From NCBI RefSeq assembly GCF_014395225.1, contig NZ_CP060723.1, forward strand, positions 5,394,001 through 5,458,000: a stretch of 64,000 bases of DNA, given 5' to 3'. The notes under the pieces were generated by a model. That model was not told where the DNA came from, did no database searches, and saw nothing but the letters and a program-made list of their open reading frames with translations. Of this stretch, positions 9,020-18,498 are shown in pieces (position 1 is the first letter of the stretch; each line of letters begins with the position of its first letter). The stretch is from Pedobacter roseus. GTDB lineage: Bacteria; Bacteroidota; Bacteroidia; Sphingobacteriales; Sphingobacteriaceae. Made by a program: the position numbers and the translations under genes.

Positions 9020-12000
9020 ATGAAACAAAAATTACTATTGATTTTAATGGTGACGGTTTTGTCTTATTTCAACGCCCTGGCGCAGAATAAAACAATCACC
9101 GGAAAAGTGGTTGATGCAGACGATGGCTTACCGTTGCCTGGTGTATCAATAAAAATAAAAGGAACATCACAATTAACCCAAACTACAGGGCAGGGAACAT
9201 TTTCGATCTCGGTACCTGCAGATGCACAGACTTTGGTGCTCAGTTACGTAGGCTATACTGAGCAGGAAGTAAAAATAACGGGCGAAACATTAAATGTACG
9301 ACTGGTTGCATCTTCTAAAAACCTGCAGGATGTAATGATTATTGGCTACGGAACGATAAAGAAAGAAAACTTTACCGGATCGGCTGCAGTCATTGATAAC
9401 GATGTTTTAAAGGACCGCCCGGTTACTTCTTTCGAAAAGGCTTTGCAAGGGGCAGCAGCAGGTGTGCAGGTAACCAGTGTGTCTGGTCAGCCGGGAGCAA
9501 CCTCTACCGTGCGTATTCGCGGTGTAGGCTCTTTTTCTGCCTCTAGCACGCCGCTTTACGTAGTAGATGGTATTCCGATTACCAATGGCGATTTAAGTAA
9601 TGTAGCGCAAACTTCTGATGTATTATCTACACTTAATCCGAATGATATTGCTTCGTTAACAGTACTAAAAGATGCTACAGCAGCAGCCATTTATGGTTCA
9701 AGGGCAGCCAATGGCGTGGTGTTGATTACCACTAAACAAGGTAAAGCAGGCCAAACCAAATTAAACCTGAGCGCATATACCGGTTACTCTTACCAGGCGG
9801 TAGATAAACCAGAGGTAATGGATGCCACCCAATATTACAAAACCTATTGGGATGTGTATTATGCACAACGCCTGGCAGCAGGTTTAACACCAGCTGCTGC
9901 AGCTACAGCCGCGAACGGATTAACCAATGGTAAATTGGTTGTAAACCCATATAATACGGCTAATCCTTATGGCGCAAATGGTGTATTGGCCAATGGTGCA
10001 GCAGTGCTTTACGATACCGATTGGCGCGATGAAGTATTACGCAGGGGTGTTACCAAAAATATCGACTTATCGGCAAGTGGAGGTAATGAGAAAACTAAAT
10101 TCTTTGTTTCTGGCGGATATTTTGAGCAGAATGGCATCGTAATCCGTTCAGATTTTAAACGTTATTCGGGTAAGTTTAACTTGAATTCTGATGTGACCGA
10201 TTTCTTAAAAATAGGGATCAACAATAGTTTGGCCCGTACCGAGCAAAATACCCCGGCAGGAAGTACAGGTTCTGACAACCCGGTAAACTTTGCCGATCAA
10301 ACCGCAAATATTTATCCTCTATATGTAAGGGATGCAAACGGAAATGTGGTATATGATGCTACTGGCAGTCCCGTTTATAACTACATCAACCCGGTTACAC
10401 CTGATTTTAACCCGGTTGGCTTATCAAAATTAAACGAATACAATACCATCACCAATAGGGTAATCACCAGCCCTTACGCCGAAATTAAATTTTTAAAAGA
10501 TTTTACGGCTAAAACCATGGTGGCTGTTGATTACATCAATAACCGCGAACGTCAGTTTTATAATATGGAACATGGCGATGGGGTAAGTGTTAAAGGCAGG
10601 GCATACCGTTATACTAAAGAAGATGTTACGGTTACTTTCCAAAACACCTTAACCTACGATAAAACGTTTAATCTCCACAGTTTTAACGTATTATTGGGTC
10701 AGGAGGCTTACCGTACCAAGCAAGATTACATTTATGCCCAGGCTACAGGTTTTCCTTTTCCGGGTACCAATGAGCTAATTTCTGCTTCAACCCCAAATAC
10801 TACCCAATCTTATTATACCCAGAAAAGATTTGCATCGTATTTCTCCAGGTTAACCTATAATTACGATACCAAATATTATTTATCTGGAAGTGTAAGAAGA
10901 GATGGTTCTTCTGTTTTTGGAGCTGACCATAAATATGGAACATTTTATTCTGTAGGTGGTGCATGGCGTATTGGAAGAGAAGATTTTCTTAAAAACTTAA
11001 GCTGGCTTGACGAGTTGAAATTAAGAGCAAGTTATGGCACTACGGGTAACGACAGGATTGAACGTTATGCTGCACAGGGCTTATACGCATTGGGTAAAAA
11101 CTACGAAGGCCAATCCGGTATTAACTATTTCCAGTTACCAAACCCTGATTTACGCTGGGAGCAAAACTCAACATTCGATTTAGGTTTGGAATTTGCCATT
11201 TTTAAAGGAAAATTGAGTGGTGAAGTTTCTTACTATAAACGTGGCTCGAAAGGATTATTATTTGGCCAGCCCGTTTCGCAGCTAACTGGTTTCCGTACGT
11301 TAACCACCAATTTAGCCTCAATGGATAATTATGGCGTAGAGGTATTATTAAATGCAAATCCGGTTAAAACCAAAGATTTCGACTGGAATATCTCATTCAA
11401 CATTACTTCGAACAAAAACAAGATCAACCAAATGACCCAGGCTGAGGTTATTGATACCGATGATCCAACCAAAAGATGGACTGTAGGAGGCAGCAGATAC
11501 GACTGGTATTTACGCGAATATGCAGGAGTAGACGCAGCTGATGGAAAACCGATGTGGTATATGGATGAAGTGGTGAACGGTCAATCAACAGGGAACAGAA
11601 TCACTACTAAAAACTGGTCAACAGCTACCAGATACAACAATTTCGGTTCATCATTACCTAAATTTACCGGTGGTTTTAACAATACCTTTAGGTACCAGCA
11701 GTTCGATTTAAGTGTATTCACTTATTTCTCAACAGGTGGAAAAATTTACGATACCCTTTATGGAAATTTAATGCATGGAGGTGCCAATGTGGGTAAACAA
11801 TTATCGGTAGATAATTTCAACAGCTGGCAAAAACCGGGTGATGTAACAGATGTACCTCGTTTTGTAATCAACAATACCGATTTGGGGAACAGCACATCTA
11901 CCCGTTTCCTATACGATGGATCTTTCTTAAGAGTAAAAAACATTGCCTTAGGATATACATTAAAGAAAAACTGGTTAGAGGCCATTCATTTATCAACGCT

Positions 12001-12142
12001 TAGGATTTATGCAACTGCAGAAAACCCTTTTACGCTTGCTAAGCATAAAGGTATGGATCCTGAATCGGCACTTACCGGCTTAACCAATAATGATATTCCA
12101 AATGTTAAAACGTTTACGTTGGGCCTTAATGTTGGATTTTAA
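9020..12142 (+). CDS. SusC/RagA-family TonB-linked outer membrane protein
   Basis: 1040 aa. Signal peptide (LLLILMVTVLSYFNALAQ), then a carboxypeptidase-like domain (ITGKVVDADDGLPLPGVSIK, LSYVGYTEQEV), a TonB-box-like stretch and plug (IIGYGTIKKENFTGS, TLNPNDIASLTVLKDATAAA, IYGSRAANGVVLITTK), and a 22-strand barrel ending in Phe (KTFTLGLNVGF). It imports an oligomeric nutrient across the outer membrane with the SusD lipoprotein encoded 11 nt downstream, energised by TonB. No glycosidase or sigma/anti-sigma pair is next to it, so the substrate is not evident; the GDPD-GH16 and phospholipase genes upstream are the nearest enzymes. Typical length for the family. Confidence 0.96.
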   Translation: MKQKLLLILMVTVLSYFNALAQNKTITGKVVDADDGLPLPGVSIKIKGTSQLTQTTGQGTFSISVPADAQTLVLSYVGYTEQEVKITGETLNVRLVASSKNLQDVMIIGYGTIKKENFTGSAAVIDNDVLKDRPVTSFEKALQGAAAGVQVTSVSGQPGATSTVRIRGVGSFSASSTPLYVVDGIPITNGDLSNVAQTSDVLSTLNPNDIASLTVLKDATAAAIYGSRAANGVVLITTKQGKAGQTKLNLSAYTGYSYQAVDKPEVMDATQYYKTYWDVYYAQRLAAGLTPAAAATAANGLTNGKLVVNPYNTANPYGANGVLANGAAVLYDTDWRDEVLRRGVTKNIDLSASGGNEKTKFFVSGGYFEQNGIVIRSDFKRYSGKFNLNSDVTDFLKIGINNSLARTEQNTPAGSTGSDNPVNFADQTANIYPLYVRDANGNVVYDATGSPVYNYINPVTPDFNPVGLSKLNEYNTITNRVITSPYAEIKFLKDFTAKTMVAVDYINNRERQFYNMEHGDGVSVKGRAYRYTKEDVTVTFQNTLTYDKTFNLHSFNVLLGQEAYRTKQDYIYAQATGFPFPGTNELISASTPNTTQSYYTQKRFASYFSRLTYNYDTKYYLSGSVRRDGSSVFGADHKYGTFYSVGGAWRIGREDFLKNLSWLDELKLRASYGTTGNDRIERYAAQGLYALGKNYEGQSGINYFQLPNPDLRWEQNSTFDLGLEFAIFKGKLSGEVSYYKRGSKGLLFGQPVSQLTGFRTLTTNLASMDNYGVEVLLNANPVKTKDFDWNISFNITSNKNKINQMTQAEVIDTDDPTKRWTVGGSRYDWYLREYAGVDAADGKPMWYMDEVVNGQSTGNRITTKNWSTATRYNNFGSSLPKFTGGFNNTFRYQQFDLSVFTYFSTGGKIYDTLYGNLMHGGANVGKQLSVDNFNSWQKPGDVTDVPRFVINNTDLGNSTSTRFLYDGSFLRVKNIALGYTLKKNWLEAIHLSTLRIYATAENPFTLAKHKGMDPESALTGLTNNDIPNVKTFTLGLNVGF

Positions 12143-12153
12143 TTTAGAGAAAA

Positions 12154-13608
12154 ATGAAAAATATAAAAATATATAAAACCACCATTTACATCGGTACATT
12201 ACTGTTATTGGTAAACTTAACCGCTTGTAAAAAGGAATTTCTTGAGGTAAGCCCTACCCAACAAATCAATTCGAAAGAAGCATTTTCATCGCTGGCTAAA
12301 ATTCAGGCGGCTATGACGGGTATTTACGATTTAACAACATTCTCCGGCTACACCAACAATATGATTTTAAGTGCCGATGTAAAAGGTAATGATGTAATGA
12401 TTGTAAGTGGTGCCGCCAATTATAACCGTTTTGTAGCGCAATATCAGTTTATCGAAACCTCTAGCAATGGTGATGTTGGTGCCTGGTGGGAATACAGTGG
12501 AAAGGTGATTTCTAACGCGAATCAGTTTGTTGCTAATATCCCTACTGCACCTATAACTGATGCACAGAAAACCGAATTCCTAGCCGAAGCCAGGGCTTTA
12601 AGGGCATATACTTATTTTTGGCTGATCCGTTGGTTTGCACAACCATATACCGTTAATCCCGAAGCATTAGGTGTACCTATTGTGAGGGATCCGCTTGGCC
12701 CTAACGATCCTACACCAGGCAGGGATAAAGTAAAAGATGTTTATGCTTTTATTATAGATGATTTAAAATACGCAGAAACAAACCTGCCTGCTGGTAGAAC
12801 AAGTGTTTACAGGATGACTAAAGCCGCCATTCAAGGCACATTGGCCAGGGTATATTTAAACATGGGTAACTGGGCAGAGGCAAGCCGTTACGCAAAACTG
12901 GCACGTACAGGAAAACCATTGAGTACTGCTGCGGCACTGTTAACTGGTTTTAATACGGCTACCACCGAATGGATTTATGGCATCAATGTTCGTACAGATG
13001 ATAACCAGGGTTTCCTGGCGGTATCGTCTTTTTATGATCCTTATGATTCAGGATATTCTAGTTTTAGGGTTACCGACGACTTTTTTAACTCTTTTGCTGC
13101 AAACGATGAGCGTAAAAAGCAATTTTTGGTAAAAAGCAGCACAACAGCCGATCCTAGCACCGGTGCTTACAGAAGAAGAGGTGAGGGCTATTTAATTAAT
13201 AAGTTCGATTTTACCACTACCACAGCTAACAACCAGGTGCTAATGCGTTCTGCAGAGATGTATCTGATCGAAGCGGAGGCAGAAGCAAGGCTTAGCAATG
13301 AGCCTGCAGCTAAACAAGCGCTTTTAGCTGTACAGCAAAGGGCAGGAGTGGCAACCGCTGTTTCATCAAACACCGGCGATGCACTGATAGAAGAAATCCT
13401 ATTAGAGCGTAACAAAGAATTATATGGCGAAGGGCATAAATTTTTTGATTTGTTGCGTACCAAAAAAGGCGTTAACAGAACAGGTTCTACCATACACTGG
13501 AAAATTGTAAACTTCCCATCTGGTGATAACAGATTGGTTTCGCCAATTCCTCAATCGGAATTAGATGCAAATCCGGTGTTAAAACCACAACAAAACCCAG
13601 GCTATTAA
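12154..13608 (+). CDS. SusD/RagB-family nutrient-binding outer membrane lipoprotein
   Basis: 484 aa with a lipoprotein signal (LLLLVNLTACKKEF, Cys as the acylation site). The N-terminal part (LEVSPTQQINSKEAFSS, MTGIYDL) and the TPR-like core (FLAEARALRAYTYFWLIRWF, MTKAAIQGTLARVYL) are diagnostic of SusD; the C-terminal section ELYGEGHKFFDLLRTKKG is typical of RagB/SusD. It forms the lid on the SusC barrel and captures substrate at the cell surface. Co-transcribed with susC; a terminator follows. Confidence 0.96.
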   Translation: MKNIKIYKTTIYIGTLLLLVNLTACKKEFLEVSPTQQINSKEAFSSLAKIQAAMTGIYDLTTFSGYTNNMILSADVKGNDVMIVSGAANYNRFVAQYQFIETSSNGDVGAWWEYSGKVISNANQFVANIPTAPITDAQKTEFLAEARALRAYTYFWLIRWFAQPYTVNPEALGVPIVRDPLGPNDPTPGRDKVKDVYAFIIDDLKYAETNLPAGRTSVYRMTKAAIQGTLARVYLNMGNWAEASRYAKLARTGKPLSTAAALLTGFNTATTEWIYGINVRTDDNQGFLAVSSFYDPYDSGYSSFRVTDDFFNSFAANDERKKQFLVKSSTTADPSTGAYRRRGEGYLINKFDFTTTTANNQVLMRSAEMYLIEAEAEARLSNEPAAKQALLAVQQRAGVATAVSSNTGDALIEEILLERNKELYGEGHKFFDLLRTKKGVNRTGSTIHWKIVNFPSGDNRLVSPIPQSELDANPVLKPQQNPGY

Positions 13609-13632
13609 TACCATGAAAAATTAATAAATCCA

Positions 13633-13666
13633 GCCCCCCTCAATTTATTTTGAGCGGGGCTTTTTT
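13633..13666 (+). terminator. Terminator of susC-susD
   Basis: GCCCCCCTCA / TGAGCGGGGC stem (9 of 10 pairs) around AATTTATTT, followed by TTTTTTG. Confidence 0.8.
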
Positions 13667-13764
13667 GTTTTGCATCACATTTTAGTTACCTCATCATTAA
13701 GGTGTTATCGGCATATTATTTTGCTATAATCTAACCGAACTTTAATAAAAAAACACCAATAGTT

Positions 13765-14235
13765 ATGAAACTAAAAGCTTTAGTGATTTTATTACTAGGT
13801 ACTACAATCACCAATTATGTTTTGGCTACCGAAAAGCCAACCGCAAGCCATAAATCAGTAATCAATTATTATATGGACAGCTATATGAATTCTGATTACA
13901 AAAAGCTGAAAGCTGTTTTAAGCGAGGATGCTGTTTTTACCTCAAATAGAGATGTAAGGGTAATTAAACATAAAGCAAGTGAGGTATTGAGTGAGATGAA
14001 AAAAAATGAGGGTGTAGTGCAGCGCGATTGCAATATCAGTTCTACCATCGTTTCAGAAAGCGACGCCCTGGTAATTGCCCGGATAGATATTAATTACGAA
14101 CTATTTGATGGTGCACAGCAAAACTTTGTCATCATCGAAAAAAATAAAGATGGCGAGTGGAAAATCAGCCAGGTGTATAAAGTATTTATTTCCAGCGAAA
14201 GTGAAGCCAGAAAGCTGGTTTCAAATTCACGTTAA
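13765..14235 (+). CDS. Secreted NTF2/SnoaL-like fold protein (putative lumazine-binding family)
   Basis: 156 aa with a signal peptide (LVILLLGTTITNYVLA). The mature part has the NTF2-like order: helix SVINYYMDSYMNSDYKKLKA, LSEDAVFTSN, then strands ending DGEWKISQVYKVF, as in the lumazine-binding-like/DUF4440 group. These often are binding or scaffold domains without proven chemistry. It stands alone between two terminators, so nothing in the context fixes the role. Confidence 0.7.
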   Translation: MKLKALVILLLGTTITNYVLATEKPTASHKSVINYYMDSYMNSDYKKLKAVLSEDAVFTSNRDVRVIKHKASEVLSEMKKNEGVVQRDCNISSTIVSESDALVIARIDINYELFDGAQQNFVIIEKNKDGEWKISQVYKVFISSESEARKLVSNSR

Positions 14236-14238
14236 ACA

Positions 14239-14276
14239 AAAGAATCCCGGTTTATGGCCGGGATTCTTTGTTTTTT
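14239..14276 (+). terminator. Terminator between convergent genes
   Basis: AAAGAATCCCGG / CCGGGATTCTTT, a perfect 12-bp stem with loop TTTATGG, followed by GTTTTTT. It serves the NTF2-like gene and may also act on the convergent DUF2911 gene. Confidence 0.85.
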
Positions 14277-14290
14277 CTTTATTTCTATTC

Positions 14291-14860
14291 TTAAAAACTG
14301 ATCGGTAATTCTACCTGCGTTCTGTCCCAGCCTATAATCAGGTTCGCACCTTCCGTAGCCGGTGTAAAGGTTAACGAGAAATATTCTATCGGTTTAGCCA
14401 ATGTTTTAACCGGAACATTTACGCGCACAATATCTTTTGATTGATTATACATAAAAGCACCCCATTTATCGGTTTCGCTATTTACAATAATGGTCCAGGT
14501 ATCTTTGTTCGGGATGGCAAATAAGCTGTAAGTACCTGCTTTAATTTTTTTGCCGCCAATGTTCACCTTTTTAAAGAAATGAATTTCTGTACTTTCGTTG
14601 GCCCCAAACCGCCAAACCGCTCCATATTGTTCTAAAACCCCAAAAATATCGCGACCTTTTTTCTGTGGACGTGAATAAACGATCTTGATAACCGGTTTGG
14701 TCGGATCGCCGGCTTTAACCTTTGGGGCATTAAGCGGGAAATAAACAATATCTGCAGGACTTGGGTCTGCAGCAGGGAATTTTACCTCAGCGGTACTGGC
14801 CTGTTGAGCCTTTGCGCTAAAGCATATAAGAGCGAAAACAACAATGAAGATATTTTTCAT
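14291..14860 (-). CDS. Secreted DUF2911 protein
   Basis: 189 aa with a signal peptide (FIVVFALICFSAKAQQ). The body matches the DUF2911 pattern common in Bacteroidota: IVYSRPQKKGRDIFG, YGAVWRFGANESTEI, GTYSLFAIPNKDTW, KWGAFMYN. The molecular function of the family is not known. Its 3' end faces the NTF2-like gene across a shared terminator. Confidence 0.85.
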   Translation of the reverse strand: MKNIFIVVFALICFSAKAQQASTAEVKFPAADPSPADIVYFPLNAPKVKAGDPTKPVIKIVYSRPQKKGRDIFGVLEQYGAVWRFGANESTEIHFFKKVNIGGKKIKAGTYSLFAIPNKDTWTIIVNSETDKWGAFMYNQSKDIVRVNVPVKTLAKPIEYFSLTFTPATEGANLIIGWDRTQVELPISF

Positions 14861-14997
14861 TTAGGTATAGTTTGTTTTCTGTAGCGATGATGCAATTATG
14901 ATTTTACAATATTGGTAAAAGCACAATGTTCTCAATTGCCTTGAAATTAAATTTTATAGTCCTTTTAAGGACGCAAATGCAAAAAGGCTAAAAGAAA

Positions 14998-15183
14998 CTA
15001 GTATTTTCTTCCTTTTACAATGGCGTTTAAAAATAAGCCTGCAGTTAACAAACCTAAAACACCACCTAATAAAGCGAAAATATAGTTTTGCGTAATAATT
15101 GCTCCAGTTAAAACTCCGAAGAATAAACCTAAAGCATAATATAACCAGTTGAAATTATTGTTGCTGTTTTCTTGTACACTCAT
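14998..15183 (-). CDS. Small two-helix membrane protein
   Basis: 61 aa: a polar N-terminus (MSVQENSNNNFN), two hydrophobic helices (WLYYALGLFFGVLTGAII and IFALLGGVLGLLTAGLFL) and a basic tail KGRKY. The glycine-rich helices resemble small YtxH/glycine-zipper-like inner membrane proteins. A Bacteroidota -7 box (TAACTTTG) lies 20 nt upstream of the ATG, which supports expression. I do not recognise a specific family. Confidence 0.7.
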   Translation of the reverse strand: MSVQENSNNNFNWLYYALGLFFGVLTGAIITQNYIFALLGGVLGLLTAGLFLNAIVKGRKY

Positions 15184-15202
15184 GTTTTTTGTTATTTGGA
15201 GG

Positions 15203-15210
15203 CAAAGTTA
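15203..15210 (-). promoter_or_regulatory. -7 box for the 61-aa membrane protein
   Basis: TAACTTTG on the minus strand fits TAnnTTTG, 19 nt before the start codon. No well-spaced -33 TTG is present. Confidence 0.5.
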
Positions 15211-15255
15211 ATATTTATTTTAAATTTTAATTTGTCAATCTCCCCAATTATCCAA

Positions 15256-17756
15256 TTAATTATCAATTCTGTCCAATTTGTAACCCCCGTTTTTTAAATA
15301 GCTAATCAATTCTGCCAAGCGGTTGTAAAATTTATCGGTTCTCCTCGCATCTGTTCCGATGTGCAACAACAGGATAAAACCATTTAAACCATTTTTACGG
15401 CTTTCGTTAAAGAAGGTTATCGATTTAAAAATTTCATCGCTAGATCTATAGCTTTTGCCCATTTCCGGGTAGGTATAATCTGCGTTTGATCTTGTGCCCG
15501 GCGTAAAATTGACCAGTTCCAAACCTTGTTCTTTGGTCCAATTGGCAATGGTTTCATTATACCACTCGTAGGGAGGAAGGAAATATTTCGCGTCTGCCTT
15601 ATTGATTCCAAAACCTGCCATTGCACCGTAGTTATTGTTAAGGTCTTTTTCGAACTGCGCTTTGGTGAGCAATAAACTATCGCGTTTAGTCCAGTCGCAG
15701 TATAATAAATGCTGATCTGAGTGAGGGCCGAGGTAATGTCCCTCACTTTTAAGTTTTTTGATCAATCCATTAAAGCTCGGGTTCCTGTAAAATCTTCCGG
15801 TAAGAAAAAAAGATGCTTTAACCCCTTCATCGTCTAACACCTGGCTTATTTTTTCGCCGCCATCTCCAAATTCATCACCCGTAAAAACCAGGTAGATTTT
15901 CTTTTGGGTAGAATCTCTGCGGATATTGGCGCCCAGGTAAAAAGTGCTATGGTTGGTTGGGGTTTTAGCTTGCGCCTCTTTCGCCGCCAGTAAATAAATG
16001 AGCGATGCCGTTCCATCCATGGTTGGTTCATTGGTACTGTAATCGCCATAATCATCATGATAAACAGCCAGCTCGCTCTGAAAATCAGCATATTCATCTG
16101 CTTCGTTTAGCTTAATGCCGATCAAACCTTTGTAAATATTGGTGTAAACCGGGCCATCAACCAAACCTCCATTAATGGGGTAATTTTTTAAGTGGGTAAA
16201 AGCCGAATGTGGATCTGTTGGTGTATCGCCCCATTCGGGTAATCCATAAACCATGCTGGTACCCCATGGATTACAGCCGAAAAGCCAATCGAAATTTGCC
16301 TGCTCCAGTTCTGTATAGGTTTTATCGCCGCTTAAGGTACCGTACCAGTTGCACTGCATGGCAAAAGCAACGGTTAAATTATTGCTGCACCAAATAAAAG
16401 GAATTCCGCGGTAAAAGGCATTATTCTTTGCCCTGTTCCACACCTCCTCAATTCCTTTTTTATAATAGTTAATGGCAGTTGTTCCCTTTTCTTGCCTGGC
16501 CACTTCATAATGGCCCAGGTTAATAAATGGATAATATTGATAATGTGCTGCCGTATCTCTTTGTAGCCAGGGGGTAATGCTTTCCTGTTTGGCATATTGT
16601 AAAGCCCGGTCTATTTTCTTCTGTTCAACTTTTTTACGTCCGAAATTGAATGAAGCTTCGGCCAGTTCCATATCATCTACCCAATTGTCTTCTGCATAAA
16701 TGTATGGCGATTTTACAGAAGCGGTTTGCGTTACCCCTGGTTTTTGTAGAGCAAACTGGTAAGCCGTTTTAGCCTTTTTAACAAGCAATTGAGCGTAATT
16801 AGGATCAACGGGTTTAAACAAAACCGACCCCAGGTTAAAAGCACTCGTAAATTTAGCTGCGGTAGAACTGGTTCCGGTGGTATTGTTCATAAATTTGCCA
16901 CGTTGCTGTGGTTCACCCGTAATAAAATAAAGCGGTCGTTCAAATCCTTTGCCATACTGGCTGTCTTCTTTTGGTATCCGCATGCTAATGTGGTCACGGT
17001 CATCGGCCAATTGGTTAAACATGATTTTTTTCTTTGGATGCATTTTAAGCAGCCAATCTAAACCCCATTTTGCTTCATCCAGAATATCGGCCCTGCCATT
17101 TTTTCCGGCCAAACCATTTGCCTGTTGTTTATCGCCAAAAACCTGCGGAAAATCACGGTAGGCCATCAGTAAATGATAGGTGGCATTGGCGGTAGTGGTC
17201 GAATATTGCAGGTAATCGCTCGCATCATGCCATCCACCTGAAGCATCAAAATGTGTACTGTCTTTAATACCTGCTTTTGCACCATACAATACAAAGCCAT
17301 CATGCGTGTGGCAGCTATCTTTTAAGTACGGATTAAAACCACTTCTTTGCTGCCGCATATATTGCAGGCAAAAATCGGCCGCACCTTTATATACTTCGTC
17401 ATTAATTAACAGCAGGGGGATGTAATGCCATTTGCCCTGATGTAAAAATTCCCCTGCTTGTTAAAATCGCTGAAGTTCAACCGGGCGGTTTGCTTAAAAG
17501 GACCGTAACTGCCAAATGGCTTAATGCGGCTTGAGGTATAAACGACTTTACCCGTTTCTTTTTCTACAATCTCAAAGCGCGCAGGTGTTTCATCTGTTTT
17601 ACTTGCCCATACTGCTACTTTGATACCTTTGGTAGGGTAGCCCAGCAGATTGATCCTGATCCAGGTCTGTTCATGCTTTCTTTTATCACTGGTAAATGAA
17701 ATCAGAAAACACGAAATACTGAGCAAAGCGATTGTTAAAAAGTACTTATTTTTCAT
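15256..17756 (-). pseudogene. GH9 endoglucanase fused to polysaccharide deacetylase (CE4), split by a one-base frameshift
   Basis: From ATG 17756 the frame encodes a signal peptide and the Ig-like cellulase N domain (IRINLLGYPTKGIKVAVW) but stops after 116 codons. The next frame continues without loss as SPLLLINDEVYKGAADF into the GH9 barrel (DASGGWHDASDYLQY with the catalytic Asp pair, FGCNPWGTSMVYGLP, STNEPTMDGTASLIYLLA with the catalytic Glu) and then a NodB-type deacetylase (FTGDEFGDG, GPHSDQHLLY with the two zinc His, FLPPYEWYN, LLLHIGTD). One extra C in the coding-strand run at 17415-17419 restores an 833-aa protein. Probable roles are cutting a beta-glucan and deacetylating an N-acetylated sugar, perhaps a chitin-like or wall polymer. 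I think a base-call error is likelier than real decay since all catalytic motifs are intact. Confidence 0.88.
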
Positions 17757-17824
17757 TTCAAAGGATGATTAGCTAATTAAAATTAGGGTTTTATCAAGAT
17801 AATGTAAAAGAAGTAGTAAAACAT

Positions 17825-17856
17825 TTGGAAATTAATCAATCGTTTGATTAATTTTG
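17825..17856 (+). promoter_or_regulatory. Promoter and palindromic operator of the TetR-efflux operon
   Basis: A 22-bp palindrome at 17831-17852 has arms ATTAATCAA and TTGATTAAT around TCGT (20 of 22 positions symmetric). A -7 box TAATTTTG (17849-17856) overlaps its right arm, and TTG at 17825-17827 is spaced 21 nt upstream as the -33 element. The ATG follows 15 nt after the -7 box. This geometry fits autorepression by the TetR protein: operator occupancy would block both elements. Confidence 0.8.
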
Positions 17857-17871
17857 TGCTGTCAAAAAGAA

Positions 17872-18498
17872 ATGAAAACAGAAAAAGTAGATAAAAAACA
17901 GGCCATTCTCGACGCAGCTGAAAAGCTGTTTTGCGAAACGGGGTATGAGGGAACTTCTACCCGCCAGATTGCCAAAGAATCTGGAGCGAACATGGCGATG
18001 ATAAATTATTATTTCGGTTCGAAGGAAGGCGTTTTTGTAGAGATCATGAACGAGCGTATCGCAGGGTTCGCATCTCAGTTAAAAATCATCAATGAAGATA
18101 AGATTTCGGCATTGGAAAAATTGCACAAGGTTATAGAAGGCTATGTAAATAGGATTATGAATAACACTGCATTTCATAAAATGATGCACCGCGAACTGTC
18201 TTTAACCCAGAGACCCGAAATGTACGATAAGATTAAAGATGCCATGAGTCATAACATGCAACTTATTGATCGCATTATTACCGACGGGATAGAAGACGGC
18301 ACCTTTAATAAAGTAGATGTGCGGATGGTAATTGCAACCATTATGGGCACCATTACCAATATAGTTATTGCGCCCCACAAAGTAATATCGTGCTCTAATT
18401 TCGACCTGAACAACCCGAAAGACAAAAAAATTATTAAAGAGCGGGCGATAGCTCACTTACAAGATCTAACAACAGTTTATTTAACAACAAAAAGATGA
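17872..18498 (+). CDS. TetR/AcrR-family repressor of the efflux operon
   Basis: 208 aa from ATG 17872. The N-terminal helix-turn-helix is complete: AILDAAEKLFCETGYEGTST, then RQIAKESGANMAMINYYFGS. The C-terminal region resembles the TetR_C domains of AcrR/CerR-like repressors and should bind a small-molecule inducer. A TTG 18 nt further upstream is in frame, but it lies inside the -7 box region and is rejected as the start. The stop overlaps the tolC-like start by 4 nt (ATGA), so repressor and pump are one operon. Confidence 0.93.
   Translation: MKTEKVDKKQAILDAAEKLFCETGYEGTSTRQIAKESGANMAMINYYFGSKEGVFVEIMNERIAGFASQLKIINEDKISALEKLHKVIEGYVNRIMNNTAFHKMMHRELSLTQRPEMYDKIKDAMSHNMQLIDRIITDGIEDGTFNKVDVRMVIATIMGTITNIVIAPHKVISCSNFDLNNPKDKKIIKERAIAHLQDLTTVYLTTKR

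Noticed and set aside
17854..17871. TTG start for the TetR gene
   Set aside because: Falls on the -7 box and operator; ATG 17872 gives the normal N-terminus.
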